A stretch of DNA of 64,000 bases from Roseibium sp. MMSF_3412 (GTDB taxonomy: Bacteria > Pseudomonadota > Alphaproteobacteria > Rhizobiales > Stappiaceae), in assembly GCF_030733265.1 (NCBI RefSeq), contig NZ_JASHJI010000010.1, positions 1-64,000 on the forward strand. Direction: 5' to 3'. Each line of letters opens with the position of its first letter. Within the stretch, counting starts at the first letter, position 1. Positions 8,692 to 17,516 of the stretch are shown here, in pieces. The notes below the pieces were generated by a model. That model was not told the origin of the DNA. It searched no databases and saw only the letters and a program-made list of their open reading frames with translations. Position numbers and translations under genes: made by a program.

Positions 8692-9600
8692 TCAGGCGGG
8701 CTCGAAGCAGTCCACCAGGGCGCCACGGTGCTGGATCACCGTTCCGGCAAGCCGTGCGCCTGCATCAACGCTGGCTGCGATCTTGCCGCTGACCAGGAAC
8801 TCGGCAAGGAATGCCGCGTTGAAACTGTCTCCGGCAGCGGTTGTATCGACAATGTTCGCGACGGGCTTGGGCTGGAAGGCCTCCCGGCTTTCACCGGACG
8901 CACAGATGACTTCTTCCGGCCCGTTCTTCACCACGACCATGTTTGCTCCCGCGGCCAGGTAGCGGTCGGCACTCACTTCTGCCGTCGGATCTCCGAAATG
9001 CGCCAGTTCGTCTTCAAAGGACGGCATGACGAGGTCGCACAGACCGGCCGCCTCCGTGACACAGGCGCGCATGATGTCTTCCGATTCCCACAGGCGCGGA
9101 CGCAAATTCGGGTCAAATGCCGTTTTCGCTCCCCGCGCGCGGGCCGCTTTCAACGCGCTGAAAAAGGTGTCCCGGTCCCGCTCCGGCAGGATTGCCAGCG
9201 TGATGCCACTGAAATAGATCAGGGCGGCCTCGGCAACGGCTTTTTGCAGATGGTCGATGTCCGCAGCAAGCTGGCGCGCGGCGGCCTGGGAGCGCCAATA
9301 GGCGAAGCTGCGCTCACCATCCTTGAGTTGGATCATGTAAAGTCCGACGGTCCTGTCGTCGAGCCGCCGAACCGTATCGACGGCAATGCCGGACTGTTTG
9401 AGGAAATCCAGCATCTGGTCCGAAACCTGGTCGCGGCCAACCGCTGTGCAGTAGCCGACCTTCCAGTCTGAAGGCAGGCACTTGCGGGCGTACCAGGCCG
9501 TATTCAGCGTGTCGCCGGCAAATCCCATGGCAAACGTGCCTTGAGCGGTCGGAGCCATCTCGACCATGCACTCGCCAACGGCCAGAAAAGTTTTGGACAC
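8692..9600 (-). CDS. kdgK: sugar kinase, PfkB family, 2-dehydro-3-deoxygluconokinase type
   Basis: This 302-residue cytoplasmic kinase likely phosphorylates 2-keto-3-deoxygluconate to KDPG for the Entner-Doudoroff route. The N-terminus SKTFLAVGECMVEM with GFAGDTLNTAWYARKCLP and the C-terminal TTAAGDSFNAAF (catalytic Asp in AAGD) match KdgK. The GTG start at 9600 is chosen because GGGAGGAAACCT directly precedes it at ideal spacing; an upstream ATG at 9660 lacks this. It is downstream of the Ugp-like operon on the same strand but separated by 222 bases with its own palindromic site, so it may have its own promoter. Confidence 0.8.
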   Translation of the reverse strand: MSKTFLAVGECMVEMAPTAQGTFAMGFAGDTLNTAWYARKCLPSDWKVGYCTAVGRDQVSDQMLDFLKQSGIAVDTVRRLDDRTVGLYMIQLKDGERSFAYWRSQAAARQLAADIDHLQKAVAEAALIYFSGITLAILPERDRDTFFSALKAARARGAKTAFDPNLRPRLWESEDIMRACVTEAAGLCDLVMPSFEDELAHFGDPTAEVSADRYLAAGANMVVVKNGPEEVICASGESREAFQPKPVANIVDTTAAGDSFNAAFLAEFLVSGKIAASVDAGARLAGTVIQHRGALVDCFEPA

Positions 9601-9658
9601 AGGTTTCCTCCCGGGGGAATCGCAGCAGACAACTTTGCAAAAAGCCGCTGATTTCTGC

Positions 9659-9678
9659 AATTTAAATCCATTTAAATT
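9659..9678. promoter_or_regulatory. perfect palindrome upstream of the kdgK-type gene
   Basis: AATTTAAAT (9659-9667) and ATTTAAATT (9670-9678) flank CC, giving a perfect 9-2-9 inverted repeat in an AT-rich stretch about 60 bases before the GTG start of the kinase. It is the sort of site a GntR, IclR or LacI-type sugar-acid regulator would occupy. The cognate regulator is not identified; the rest of the interval 9601-9822 shows nothing else. Confidence 0.55.
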
Positions 9679-9822
9679 CGCATTAAGTTAATAGCATGAA
9701 TGTCGCGCCCGTCAATCATCCTATCGACTGAGACCGGCAGCGGGCAGATGATACCTACCGCTTTCAAAACCCGCTTCCGCGCGAAAATTTCCGAAGATCC
9801 GGCCGATTGCCGCCAGGAATTT

Positions 9823-10644
9823 TTATTTGATGCCGGCGCGCATGAAGCTCTGGACAAACTGCCGCTGGAACAGAAGAAACGCGATCAGAAGCGGACCCGA
9901 GGTCATCAGGGTCGCCGCGTTGATCACGGACCATTCGATGCCGCTGTCAATGGCCGAAAAGATGCTCAGGCCAACCGTGACCGGCCGCGTCTCCACCGAA
10001 TTGGTCACGATCAGCGGCCACAGGAAATTGTTCCAGTGGTGGCTGACCGACACCAGGCCATAGGCGAGATAGGTCGGTTTGGCGAGCGGGATATAGACCT
10101 TCCAAAGAACACCGAGAACGGAAGCCCCTTCGATGCGAGCCGCCTCGTCCAGCTCTTTCGGGATGGTCATGAAAGTCTGGCGCAGCAGGAAGATGCCGAA
10201 ACCCGAGGCGATATAGGGCAAGGCAATGGCCGGAATCGTGTCGACGAGATCGAGGAGCCGCATGGTCTTGTAGTTCTCAACCATCAGAATATCCGGCATC
10301 ACCAGCAGTTGAAGCAGCACCAGTGCGAACAGGATGTTGCGCCCGGGAAACTCGAACCGGGCAAAGGCAAAGGCCGCCAGGGTGCAAAGGAAGAACTGCC
10401 CCGCCAGGATCATCGTCACCAGAATGAACGTGTTCAGAAAATAGCGGGCAAAGGGAGCCGCATCCCAGGCCTTTGCAAAATTTTCCAGCGTCAGCGGCGC
10501 GAAGAGCTCAAACCTCGCCTCGTAGGCGGCCGGGTGAAACGCGGTCCAGACCGCATAGGCAAGCGGCAGGACCCAGAGCAGCGCCAGAGCCCAGGCGGCA
10601 ATGGTGTTGAGCGAGCGGTCGAACAGGTCGGAAGAGCCGGTCAT
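9823..10644 (-). CDS. sugar/glycerol-phosphate ABC transporter permease (UgpE/MalG type)
   Basis: This 273-residue inner-membrane subunit has about six membrane helices and the MalG-type EAA loop EAARIEGASVLGVLWKVYIPLAKPT that docks to the ATPase (quoted in part: DEAARIEGAS). The family is CUT1 carbohydrate importers. Its start overlaps the stop of the other permease by four bases. Together with the binding protein and ATPase it forms a complete importer in the order regulator-ATPase-binding protein-permease-permease. The similarity of the binding protein to UgpB suggests glycerol-3-phosphate or a related polyol phosphate, but this is not proven. Confidence 0.85.
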   Translation of the reverse strand: MTGSSDLFDRSLNTIAAWALALLWVLPLAYAVWTAFHPAAYEARFELFAPLTLENFAKAWDAAPFARYFLNTFILVTMILAGQFFLCTLAAFAFARFEFPGRNILFALVLLQLLVMPDILMVENYKTMRLLDLVDTIPAIALPYIASGFGIFLLRQTFMTIPKELDEAARIEGASVLGVLWKVYIPLAKPTYLAYGLVSVSHHWNNFLWPLIVTNSVETRPVTVGLSIFSAIDSGIEWSVINAATLMTSGPLLIAFLLFQRQFVQSFMRAGIK

Positions 10645-11528
10645 TTGTAATGCACCTTCCGGTCGAAGAAGAAGAACTGTCCGATCGCAAGCAGGGACAG
10701 CAGGGCAAGCAGGGCGACCGTCAGCGTCGCGCCATAGGCCGTTTCCCAGAACCGGAAAGCGACTTCGTAGATGTAAAAGAGCAGAAGCGCGGAGGCGTTG
10801 TCAGGGCCCCCGTCCGTCAGGATGAAGATATGATCCACCAGGCGGAAGGAATTGATCACCGCATTGACGCAGACAAACAGGGTTGTCGGCATCAGCAGCG
10901 GAAAGGTGATGCGCCAGAAGATCGTCCAGCGCCCTGCCCCTTCAATCTGCGCCGCCTCCTTCAGCGAGACGGGAATTGCCTGCAGGGCCGCGAGGTAGAA
11001 GATCATGAAGAACCCGGCTTCCTTCCAGACGGTCACCACGATGATCGCGTTGAGCGCGGTTTCGGGATTGCCGAGATAGTTGCTGGCTGGCCATCCGAAC
11101 AGGAACCCCGTGATCTGGTCGAACAGTCCGAACCCGGGCGTATAGAAAAACAGCCAGATATTGGCGACGGCGATCAGCGGCAGGACGGTGGGGGTGAAAT
11201 AGGCCATGCGCACGAAACTGCGTCCGGCCAGTTTGTCATTGACCCATAGCGCCATGACAATCGCCAGCGCGACGGAAGCCGGGATCGTGCCAAGGGCGAA
11301 CCAGAGATTGTTCCACAGCACTTTCCAGAACACCGGGTCGTTGATCATGCGGTCGTAGTTGTCGAGGCCGATGAATTTCGCCGACCTGCGGCCGCGCGGA
11401 GTTGAAAAGAAACTGTTGATCAGGGTCGTGACGGCGGGAATGTGGGTGAAGGCAAACAGAAACACCAGCGCCGGCAGCAGCAGCAGCCATCCGTGGATCC
11501 AGTCCCGCTTCAGTTTCAAGTCCCGCAT
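10641..11528 (-). CDS. sugar/glycerol-phosphate ABC transporter permease (UgpA/MalF type)
   Basis: This 295-residue membrane subunit has six predicted helices and the EAA motif LKEAAQIEGAGRWTIFWRITFP (in part KEAAQIEGAG). The ATG at 11528 (MRDLKLKRDW) is chosen; an in-frame TTG 33 bases upstream has no better ribosome-binding site. The gene is separated from the binding-protein gene by a stem-loop and overlaps the next permease by four bases. Confidence 0.85.
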   Translation of the reverse strand: MRDLKLKRDWIHGWLLLLPALVFLFAFTHIPAVTTLINSFFSTPRGRRSAKFIGLDNYDRMINDPVFWKVLWNNLWFALGTIPASVALAIVMALWVNDKLAGRSFVRMAYFTPTVLPLIAVANIWLFFYTPGFGLFDQITGFLFGWPASNYLGNPETALNAIIVVTVWKEAGFFMIFYLAALQAIPVSLKEAAQIEGAGRWTIFWRITFPLLMPTTLFVCVNAVINSFRLVDHIFILTDGGPDNASALLLFYIYEVAFRFWETAYGATLTVALLALLSLLAIGQFFFFDRKVHYK

Positions 11529-11567
11529 CGTCGTCTCATTCCGAACGTTGAATTCAGTCAACGAAAT

Positions 11568-11597
11568 GCGGAGCGCCTACGTGGGGTGGCGCTCCGC
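11568..11597 (-). other. stem-loop after the Ugp-like binding-protein gene
   Basis: GCGGAGCGCC (11568-11577) and GGCGCTCCGC (11588-11597) form a perfect 10-bp stem with a 10-base loop, 12 bases after the binding-protein stop and ahead of the permease start. Such hairpins protect the upstream mRNA or reduce read-through, giving more binding protein than permease. Confidence 0.75.
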
Positions 11598-11609
11598 CTT
11601 GACATGTTC

Positions 11610-12893
11610 CTAGCGATACTCGGCCAGGATCTTGTCAGCCTGTTCCTGCGCTTCCTTCAGCGCGGTGGCAGGGTCTTTCTGTCCGGTGATCGCGGACGCC
11701 AGGGCGTCGTTGAAGAGGCCGGTGATGCGCTGGTTCTGGAAGGTGGACAGTTCCGCCTTCGCAAACTCCAGCTGGTCGCGGGCGACCAGGGCCGGAGCGA
11801 AGTCGGCCGTGTAGGCCTTCATCGTTTCCGTGTCCCAGGTCTCTGCACGCGGAGCGACATAGCCGGTTGCGATGGTCCACTTCGCGGCCTGTTCCGGAGC
11901 GGTGATCCACTTCACGAATTCGACCGCCGCCTTGGACTGCTCATCGGAAGCACCCTTGAACAGGTAGAAGTTGCCGCCGCCGGTCGGGGCCCCGCGGGTT
12001 TCCTTGGCCGGAAGCATGGCAACACCGAAATCGAACGGTGCGTTGTTGCGCACGTTTGTCAGGTTGCCGGTGGAGGTCCACATCATGGCCGTCTGACCCT
12101 CGAAGAACGCTTTCGGTGTCGCGCCCCATTCGATGATGCCGGGGGCCATGACCTCGTCCTTGGTGCTCAGGTCGACCAGATACTGCAGCGCTTCGACAAC
12201 TTTCGGGTCGTCGAAATTGGTCTTGTTGCCGTCGGCATTGGCAAGGATCGCACCATTCTGGATGGCCAGACCCTGGAACAGCCAGTACGGAAAACCGGAT
12301 GAGGGAATGCGCACGCCCCACTGGGTGACATTGCCGCTGGCGTCCTTCTTGGTCAGCTTCTTGCCGAAGTCGACCATTTCGTCCCAGGTTTCAGGCGCGA
12401 CATCCGGATCGAGACCGGCTTCCTTGAAAGCTTCCTTGTTCCAGTAAAGCACCGGCGTGGAGCGCTGGAACGGAATGCCGTAGGTCTTGCCGCCGGTCTG
12501 GCTGTTTTCCATGAATGCCGGGTAGAAGCCCTCGATCCATTTCTTGTCTTCATCGCCCGAAAGATAGTCGTCGAACGGTACGATCAGGTCTTCGTCGATC
12601 AGCGTGAACATGTCGACGGACAGGATCACCGAGAGCTGGGGCGGGTTGCCGCCGCGCGATGCGGTAATGGCCTTGGCCACCGTGTCCTGGTAGGAACCGG
12701 CGTAGACAGCATCGATGTTCACATCCGGGTTCTGAGCGACATATTCATTCGTCAGCTCCTGGATGGTTTCAGCGGCCGTGCCACCGACGGCGACCGGGAA
12801 ATAAAATTGCAGGTCAACGGCCTGAGCGGACGCCCAGGTGCTGAACGTAAGAGCCGTTGCCGCAACGGCTTTCAGGAAAGTGGACTTCAACAT
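11610..12893 (-). CDS. extracellular solute-binding protein, UgpB-like
   Basis: This 427-residue periplasmic protein has a signal peptide at its N-terminus (MLKSTFLKAVAATALTFS, cleavage after ASAQA). It is a family-1 solute-binding protein. Features shared with UgpB include LYWNKEAFKEAGLDPD, the segment SSTGNLTNVRNNAPFDFGVA-like run (here TSTGNLTNVRN) and a C-terminal ITGQKDPATALKEA. It captures substrate for the two permeases encoded downstream. The glycerol-3-phosphate assignment rests on remembered UgpB similarity and on the GlpR-like regulator at the head of the operon; other polyols or sugars remain possible. Confidence 0.82.
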   Translation of the reverse strand: MLKSTFLKAVAATALTFSTWASAQAVDLQFYFPVAVGGTAAETIQELTNEYVAQNPDVNIDAVYAGSYQDTVAKAITASRGGNPPQLSVILSVDMFTLIDEDLIVPFDDYLSGDEDKKWIEGFYPAFMENSQTGGKTYGIPFQRSTPVLYWNKEAFKEAGLDPDVAPETWDEMVDFGKKLTKKDASGNVTQWGVRIPSSGFPYWLFQGLAIQNGAILANADGNKTNFDDPKVVEALQYLVDLSTKDEVMAPGIIEWGATPKAFFEGQTAMMWTSTGNLTNVRNNAPFDFGVAMLPAKETRGAPTGGGNFYLFKGASDEQSKAAVEFVKWITAPEQAAKWTIATGYVAPRAETWDTETMKAYTADFAPALVARDQLEFAKAELSTFQNQRITGLFNDALASAITGQKDPATALKEAQEQADKILAEYR

Positions 12894-12960
12894 CTCAATA
12901 CTTCCTAAGGTTTGAACATCCGCAACATTGCGGCTGATCTACGCAGGCGCGCGCAGTCGG

Positions 12961-14031
12961 TCAGGAACGCAACAGCGTTCCGAATTCGGTCACAAGGTCG
13001 TCCCGTCGCCGGCCCGTATCGGCGTCGAAAACGTGAAGGGCATCGGGTTCGAATCCCAGCTGGATCGATTGCCCCGGAGCTACGGCGCGGTTTGTCGGCA
13101 ACCGGACCTGAAAGGAGGTCTCCGCAACGACGCAATCGGCCAGAATGTCCGCACCCAGATACTCGACGGCCCGGATGTCCGCCGTTACGGGCCCGTCTTC
13201 GGCGAGATGCATCGCTTCGGGCCTAATGCCGAGCTGGAAATCCGGTGCAGTCGACAGTTTCTTGAACGCATTGGCCGGAAAAAGGTTCATCGGCGGTGTT
13301 CCGATGAATTTCGCGGCGAAGGGGCTGGCCGGTTTCTCGTAGAGCTCGCGCGGCTCCGCTGCCTGTTCCAGCTGCCCCTCGTTCAGGAGCACGACCTGGT
13401 CGGCCATGGTGATCGCTTCCACCTGGTCGTGCGTGACATACACCATGGTAAAGCCGAGCTGCTGCTGCAGGGACCGGATCTCCAGGCGCATCTCGTGCCT
13501 GAGCTTGGCGTCGAGGTTGGACAGCGGCTCATCCATGAGGCAGATCGGTTTCTCGCCGATGATCGCGCGGCCCAGCGCAACACGCTGCTGCTGTCCGCCC
13601 GAAAGCTGACCCGGCTTGCGCTCGAGCAGCAGCGACAGACCCAGAAGATCGGCAACCCGCTTCAGGCGTTCATCGCGCTCTGCGCGGCTCACGCGCCGAA
13701 CCTTCAGTCCGAAGATGATGTTTTCGGCAACGCTCAGATGGGGAAACAGCGCGTAGGACTGAAACACCATGGAAAGATCGCGCTTGGACGACGGCTTCCC
13801 GGTGACGTCGTCACCGCCGATCAGGATGCGGCCCGCACTGACGCTTTCCAGCCCCGCGATCATGCGCAGCGTGGTTGACTTGCCGCATCCGGAGGGGCCA
13901 AGCAACGCTGTGAACGATCCGGCCGGCACCTCGATGGACAGATTGTCGACGGCCACCGTCTCTCCCCAGGACCGCGACACACTTTCAAGCGTGATCGGCT
14001 TGCCGGAAATCTCAAGCGCAGGTTTCGCCAT
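12961..14031 (-). CDS. ABC transporter ATPase (UgpC/MalK type)
   Basis: This 356-residue cytoplasmic ATPase has Walker A GPSGCGKST, signature LSGGQQQRVALGRA, Walker B CLMDEPLSNLD, and a C-terminal MalK-type regulatory/TOBE domain. It energises the Ugp-like permeases. The ATG at 14031 overlaps the TGA of the regulator gene by one base; a GTG three bases earlier (14034) is an alternative. Gap to the binding-protein gene is 67 bases. Confidence 0.9.
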   Translation of the reverse strand: MAKPALEISGKPITLESVSRSWGETVAVDNLSIEVPAGSFTALLGPSGCGKSTTLRMIAGLESVSAGRILIGGDDVTGKPSSKRDLSMVFQSYALFPHLSVAENIIFGLKVRRVSRAERDERLKRVADLLGLSLLLERKPGQLSGGQQQRVALGRAIIGEKPICLMDEPLSNLDAKLRHEMRLEIRSLQQQLGFTMVYVTHDQVEAITMADQVVLLNEGQLEQAAEPRELYEKPASPFAAKFIGTPPMNLFPANAFKKLSTAPDFQLGIRPEAMHLAEDGPVTADIRAVEYLGADILADCVVAETSFQVRLPTNRAVAPGQSIQLGFEPDALHVFDADTGRRRDDLVTEFGTLLRS

Positions 14032-14825
14032 CACGCCGCGCCCTCCTGGTCCGCTACGAAAACGTCCGTGTTGGTGCCCTTGAGGCTTTCAAGGAATACA
14101 GCGGGAATCGGGCGGTCGCAGAAAACGGCGTCGACATCCTTGAGATGCCCGCCCCGGACATGCGCAGTGCGCCCGAACTTGCTGTGATCCAGGACCAGAC
14201 AGGACTGGCGGCAGTTCTTCAAGATGGATTGCCGTGCCGCGACTTCGTCTTCATGAAAGTCGAGCAGGGTCCCGTCCTCGTCGACGCCGGCAACACCGAA
14301 GACACCGATATCCACCTTGTAGTTTGAAAAGAAGTCCTGCGCCGCAGAGCCCAGAATATCGCGGTCGCCATGCCTGAGCCGGCCACCTGCGATCGTCACC
14401 TGGAACGATGGGTTGCTGGACGCGGTAAAGGCGACATTCAGATTGTTTGTGAAGATCGCCAGTTTCTCGTGACCCGCCAATGCCTGCATCACGATCTCCG
14501 GTGTCGTCCCGATGGAAAAGGCCAGCGACTGATGGTTCTTGATCCGGTCCGCTACCAGTCTCGCGATCTGCTGTTTTTCGCGCAGGTTGAGGATCTGACG
14601 GGTCGAGTAGTGAATGTTGGAGGCAGGCGCCGGAGGTTCGACGCCCCCATGGGTCCGGCGCAGCATGCCAAGTTCACACAGCCCGTTGACGTCCCGCCGT
14701 ATGGTCTGCGTCGTCACGTCAAAACGCTCGGCAAGGTCCTCGACGGACGCGAACCCGGTCTTCTGCACGAGATCGGTGATCTCGGCCTGGCGTTTGGAAA
14801 TTTCTATTTGGCCCAAGGTGCGCAT
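14031..14825 (-). CDS. DeoR family regulator, GlpR-like
   Basis: This 264-residue repressor has an N-terminal DeoR helix-turn-helix (FASVEDLAERFDVTTQTIRRD, in part DVTTQTIRRDVNGL) and a C-terminal sugar-phosphate sensor domain. The motifs IGTTPEIVMQAL, IFTNNLNVAF and VDEDGTLLDFHEDEV closely parallel E. coli GlpR as remembered (IGTTPE, TNNLNVA, DSDGSLLEF), so glycerol-3-phosphate is the likely effector. It heads the transporter operon (one-base overlap with the ATPase gene) and has a large palindrome at its promoter. The glpD-glpK genes some 43 kb away are plausible further targets. Confidence 0.85.
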   Translation of the reverse strand: MRTLGQIEISKRQAEITDLVQKTGFASVEDLAERFDVTTQTIRRDVNGLCELGMLRRTHGGVEPPAPASNIHYSTRQILNLREKQQIARLVADRIKNHQSLAFSIGTTPEIVMQALAGHEKLAIFTNNLNVAFTASSNPSFQVTIAGGRLRHGDRDILGSAAQDFFSNYKVDIGVFGVAGVDEDGTLLDFHEDEVAARQSILKNCRQSCLVLDHSKFGRTAHVRGGHLKDVDAVFCDRPIPAVFLESLKGTNTDVFVADQEGAA

Positions 14826-14928
14826 CTGTGTCTGTGCCCATTGCCCAAACCAGCCGGAACCGGCGTGGTTTTGTTAGATGTCACTTGAACGGCAGCGAGG
14901 CAAACCGCTCTTGAAACACCATACACCA

Positions 14929-14964
14929 TTTTCATATGAACATAGTTCGACGTTCATATGAAAA
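14929..14964. promoter_or_regulatory. large palindromic operator upstream of the GlpR-like gene
   Basis: TTTTCATATGAAC (14929-14941) and GTTCATATGAAAA (14952-14964) are a perfect 13-bp inverted repeat around a 10-base spacer. Each arm contains the self-palindrome TTCATATGAA, and the two copies are centred 22 bp apart, two helical turns, suiting a tetrameric or paired-dimer DeoR regulator. It lies about 105 bases before the regulator start, so autorepression of the operon is likely. The rest of the 417-base interval to the aglK stop (14965-15242) shows only a weak GCACCGG/CCGGTGC pair near its end. Confidence 0.7.
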
Positions 14965-15242
14965 TGATATGACAAAAACGATCAGATGTGAAAATCGCGC
15001 AAGACTGGCGGAAAACGGCGCTTGCTGACAGGACAGGCAAGCAACGCTGGGCGTCAGTCCCGCGTCATCAGACCAAGGTTTGGTAACAATAGGCCGCCTG
15101 AAGGCTGCTCTGGCAACCTGCGGATCATTGAAAGACGGATGCGAGGGCAGACGGGGCAGCTCTCCCCAACCCCTATCCCGTTTTTCAGGTGCGGACACAA
15201 TGCGCGTGGCACCGGAAATAGGCGGCAGCCGGTGCGCCCGGA

Positions 15243-16334
15243 TTACCGGTAAAGGAACGATCTGCCTTCGCTGTCGAACAGATGCAGCTTTTCCGGAACC
15301 GCCGTGAGGCGGATCGTCGTGCCCTTGTCGATCTTGTGAATGCCCGGCAGCTTGGCAATGAGCGCTTCGCCGCCGTTCTGCGACTTGAAGTAAAGCACCG
15401 TCGTTTCTCCGAGCGCTTCCACGATCTCGACTTCAGCCGACACGAGATAGTCGTCGCTGTCGGTGACCGTGAGATCCTCGGGACGCACGCCGAGCTTGAC
15501 GGCATCGGCGATATCGCCGTCGCGCGAGGCAATCGGCACATCGGCGTGCCCGCCATCGGCCATTTTCACCGAGGTCACGTTACCCGTTGCCGTCACTTCC
15601 GCCGTGATCAGGTTCATGGCGGGTGACCCGATGAACTGCGCAACGAAGGTGTTGGCGGGACGTTCATAAAGGTCCAGGGGAGCCCCGAACTGTTCGACAT
15701 TGCCGCCGTGCAGCACCACGATCCGGCTTGCCAGCGTCATCGCTTCCACCTGGTCGTGGGTGACGTAGATCATCGTGCTTTCCGGCATGCTCTCCTTGAG
15801 CTGCGCAATCTCGATCCGTGTGGCCACCCTGAGCGCTGCATCCAGGTTGGAAAGCGGTTCATCGAACAGGAACACCTTGGGATCACGCACGATGGACCGG
15901 CCGATGGCGACGCGCTGGCGCTGCCCGCCTGAAAGCGCTTTCGGCAGACGGTCGAGATACTGCGTCAGCTGAAGCGTTTCGGCTGCGCTCTTGACGGCCG
16001 TGTCGATCTCTTCCTTCGACTTGTGCGCCAGTCTGAGGGCGAAGGCCATGTTGTCGTAGACCGTCATATGCGGATAGAGCGCATAGGACTGGAACACCAT
16101 CGCAATGCCGCGCTGCGCGGGCGGCACATCATTGACCACGACATCATCGATCTCGAGCGTTCCACCCGTGATCTTTTCCAGCCCGGCGATCATGCGCAGC
16201 AGCGTGGATTTCCCGCAGCCGGACGGACCAACGAAGACGATCAGTTCGCCCTGCTCGATTTCGAGGTCGATGTTCCGCAGCACCTCGACTTCGCCATATG
16301 ATTTGCTGACATCTTTCAAGGACAAGGAGGTCAT
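15243..16334 (-). CDS. aglK: alpha-glucoside ABC transporter ATPase
   Basis: This 363-residue MalK-type ATPase has Walker A GPSGCGKST, signature LSGGQRQRVAIGRS, Walker B VFLFDEPLSNLD and H-loop YVTHDQVEAMT, followed by an OB/TOBE regulatory domain. It is the last gene of an aglE-F-G-K operon, 33 bases after aglG. In Sinorhizobium the alpha-glucosidase aglA lies between aglG and aglK; there is no such gene here. Confidence 0.85.
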   Translation of the reverse strand: MTSLSLKDVSKSYGEVEVLRNIDLEIEQGELIVFVGPSGCGKSTLLRMIAGLEKITGGTLEIDDVVVNDVPPAQRGIAMVFQSYALYPHMTVYDNMAFALRLAHKSKEEIDTAVKSAAETLQLTQYLDRLPKALSGGQRQRVAIGRSIVRDPKVFLFDEPLSNLDAALRVATRIEIAQLKESMPESTMIYVTHDQVEAMTLASRIVVLHGGNVEQFGAPLDLYERPANTFVAQFIGSPAMNLITAEVTATGNVTSVKMADGGHADVPIASRDGDIADAVKLGVRPEDLTVTDSDDYLVSAEVEIVEALGETTVLYFKSQNGGEALIAKLPGIHKIDKGTTIRLTAVPEKLHLFDSEGRSFLYR

Positions 16335-16367
16335 GCCGGCTGCTCCCCAATGTGTTTCTTGTTCATG

Positions 16368-17516
16368 TTACTTGACCGATCCTGCAAGGAGACCTCGCAC
16401 CAGATACCGCTGCATCGCAAAGAAAACGGCGAGTGGCACCGCGATCGAGACGAAGGCTGCCGTGGCCAGGATTTCCCAGTTGCCGCCGCGGGTACCAAGC
16501 AGTTCCACGATCTGGTTGGTCATGACCGTTGTCGAACCCGTCGCATCGATCAGGAACACCTTTGCGACCAGAAGGTCGTTCCAGGTCCACAGGAACTGGA
16601 AGATGGCAAAGGATGCGAGGGCGGGAAAACTGAGTGGAAGGATGATCCGGGTAAAGATCTGGAAGTCGGTCGCCCCATCGACCTTGGCGTTCTCGATGAT
16701 ATCCCTTGGGAGCCCGACCATGTAGTTTCGCAGCAGGTAGACGGCGAGCGGCATGCCGAAGGCCGTGTGTGCGAGCCAGACACCGAGATAGCCCTTGCCG
16801 ATCCCGATGCCCAGATGCAGCCGCAGCAGCGGTATGAGCGCCAGCTGCAAGGGAACCACGAGCAAACCGACAACGGCCGCGATCAGCAATGCACGGCCCG
16901 GAAACTCCATCCAGGCAAGCGCATAGGCGGCAAAGGCGGCCACCACGATCGGGATGATCGTTGCCGGGATCGTGACGGTCAGCGTGTTGAAGAACGCCTT
17001 GGCCATGTTGTCCTGGCCCGAGCCCGAAAACAGGATCGTTCGGTAGTTGTCGAAAGTGAATTCGGGCGGAACCGTTGCGGTTATGAAGATACGCTGTCCG
17101 CGCCCGGAGAGTTGCTTGTCGTTGCCGCGCCAGACGTAGTTGCCGTCAGCGTCGAGCGTGACGTTTTCGCCATCCTTCATCTCCGCGGTTTCACCGGGCT
17201 GAAATGCCGAGACGTTCCTGGACGAAATGCCCCAGGCCCGGATCTCGCGCGGCTCACCTTCGAAGATATTGCCGGTCACGACGAACATGTCGCCGTCGGC
17301 CACACGGTTGTCGTCCGGATCAGCGGCGCGATAGACCTCGTTCTGTTCGGATTCGAACAGCGCAGCCCACCAGCCGGAACTGGAAATCTGGTCGGCGGTC
17401 CGGAACGACGACACGAACAGGCCGATCGTCGGAAACAGCCAGAGGAGAACGAGGAAGACGACGGAAATGTGGACTGCCCAAACCAGCCCGGATTTTTTGC
17501 CGGCGATCGTGGCCAT
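16368..17516 (-). CDS. aglG: alpha-glucoside ABC transporter permease AglG
   Basis: This 382-residue MalG-type permease has one N-terminal helix, then a long periplasmic insert (about residues 45-150) and five more helices, matching the AglG subfamily, whose members are about 380 residues. The ATPase-docking loop is around PRDIIENAKVDGATDFQIF (in part IIENAKVDGA). The start overlaps the aglF stop by one base. Confidence 0.85.
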   Translation of the reverse strand: MATIAGKKSGLVWAVHISVVFLVLLWLFPTIGLFVSSFRTADQISSSGWWAALFESEQNEVYRAADPDDNRVADGDMFVVTGNIFEGEPREIRAWGISSRNVSAFQPGETAEMKDGENVTLDADGNYVWRGNDKQLSGRGQRIFITATVPPEFTFDNYRTILFSGSGQDNMAKAFFNTLTVTIPATIIPIVVAAFAAYALAWMEFPGRALLIAAVVGLLVVPLQLALIPLLRLHLGIGIGKGYLGVWLAHTAFGMPLAVYLLRNYMVGLPRDIIENAKVDGATDFQIFTRIILPLSFPALASFAIFQFLWTWNDLLVAKVFLIDATGSTTVMTNQIVELLGTRGGNWEILATAAFVSIAVPLAVFFAMQRYLVRGLLAGSVK

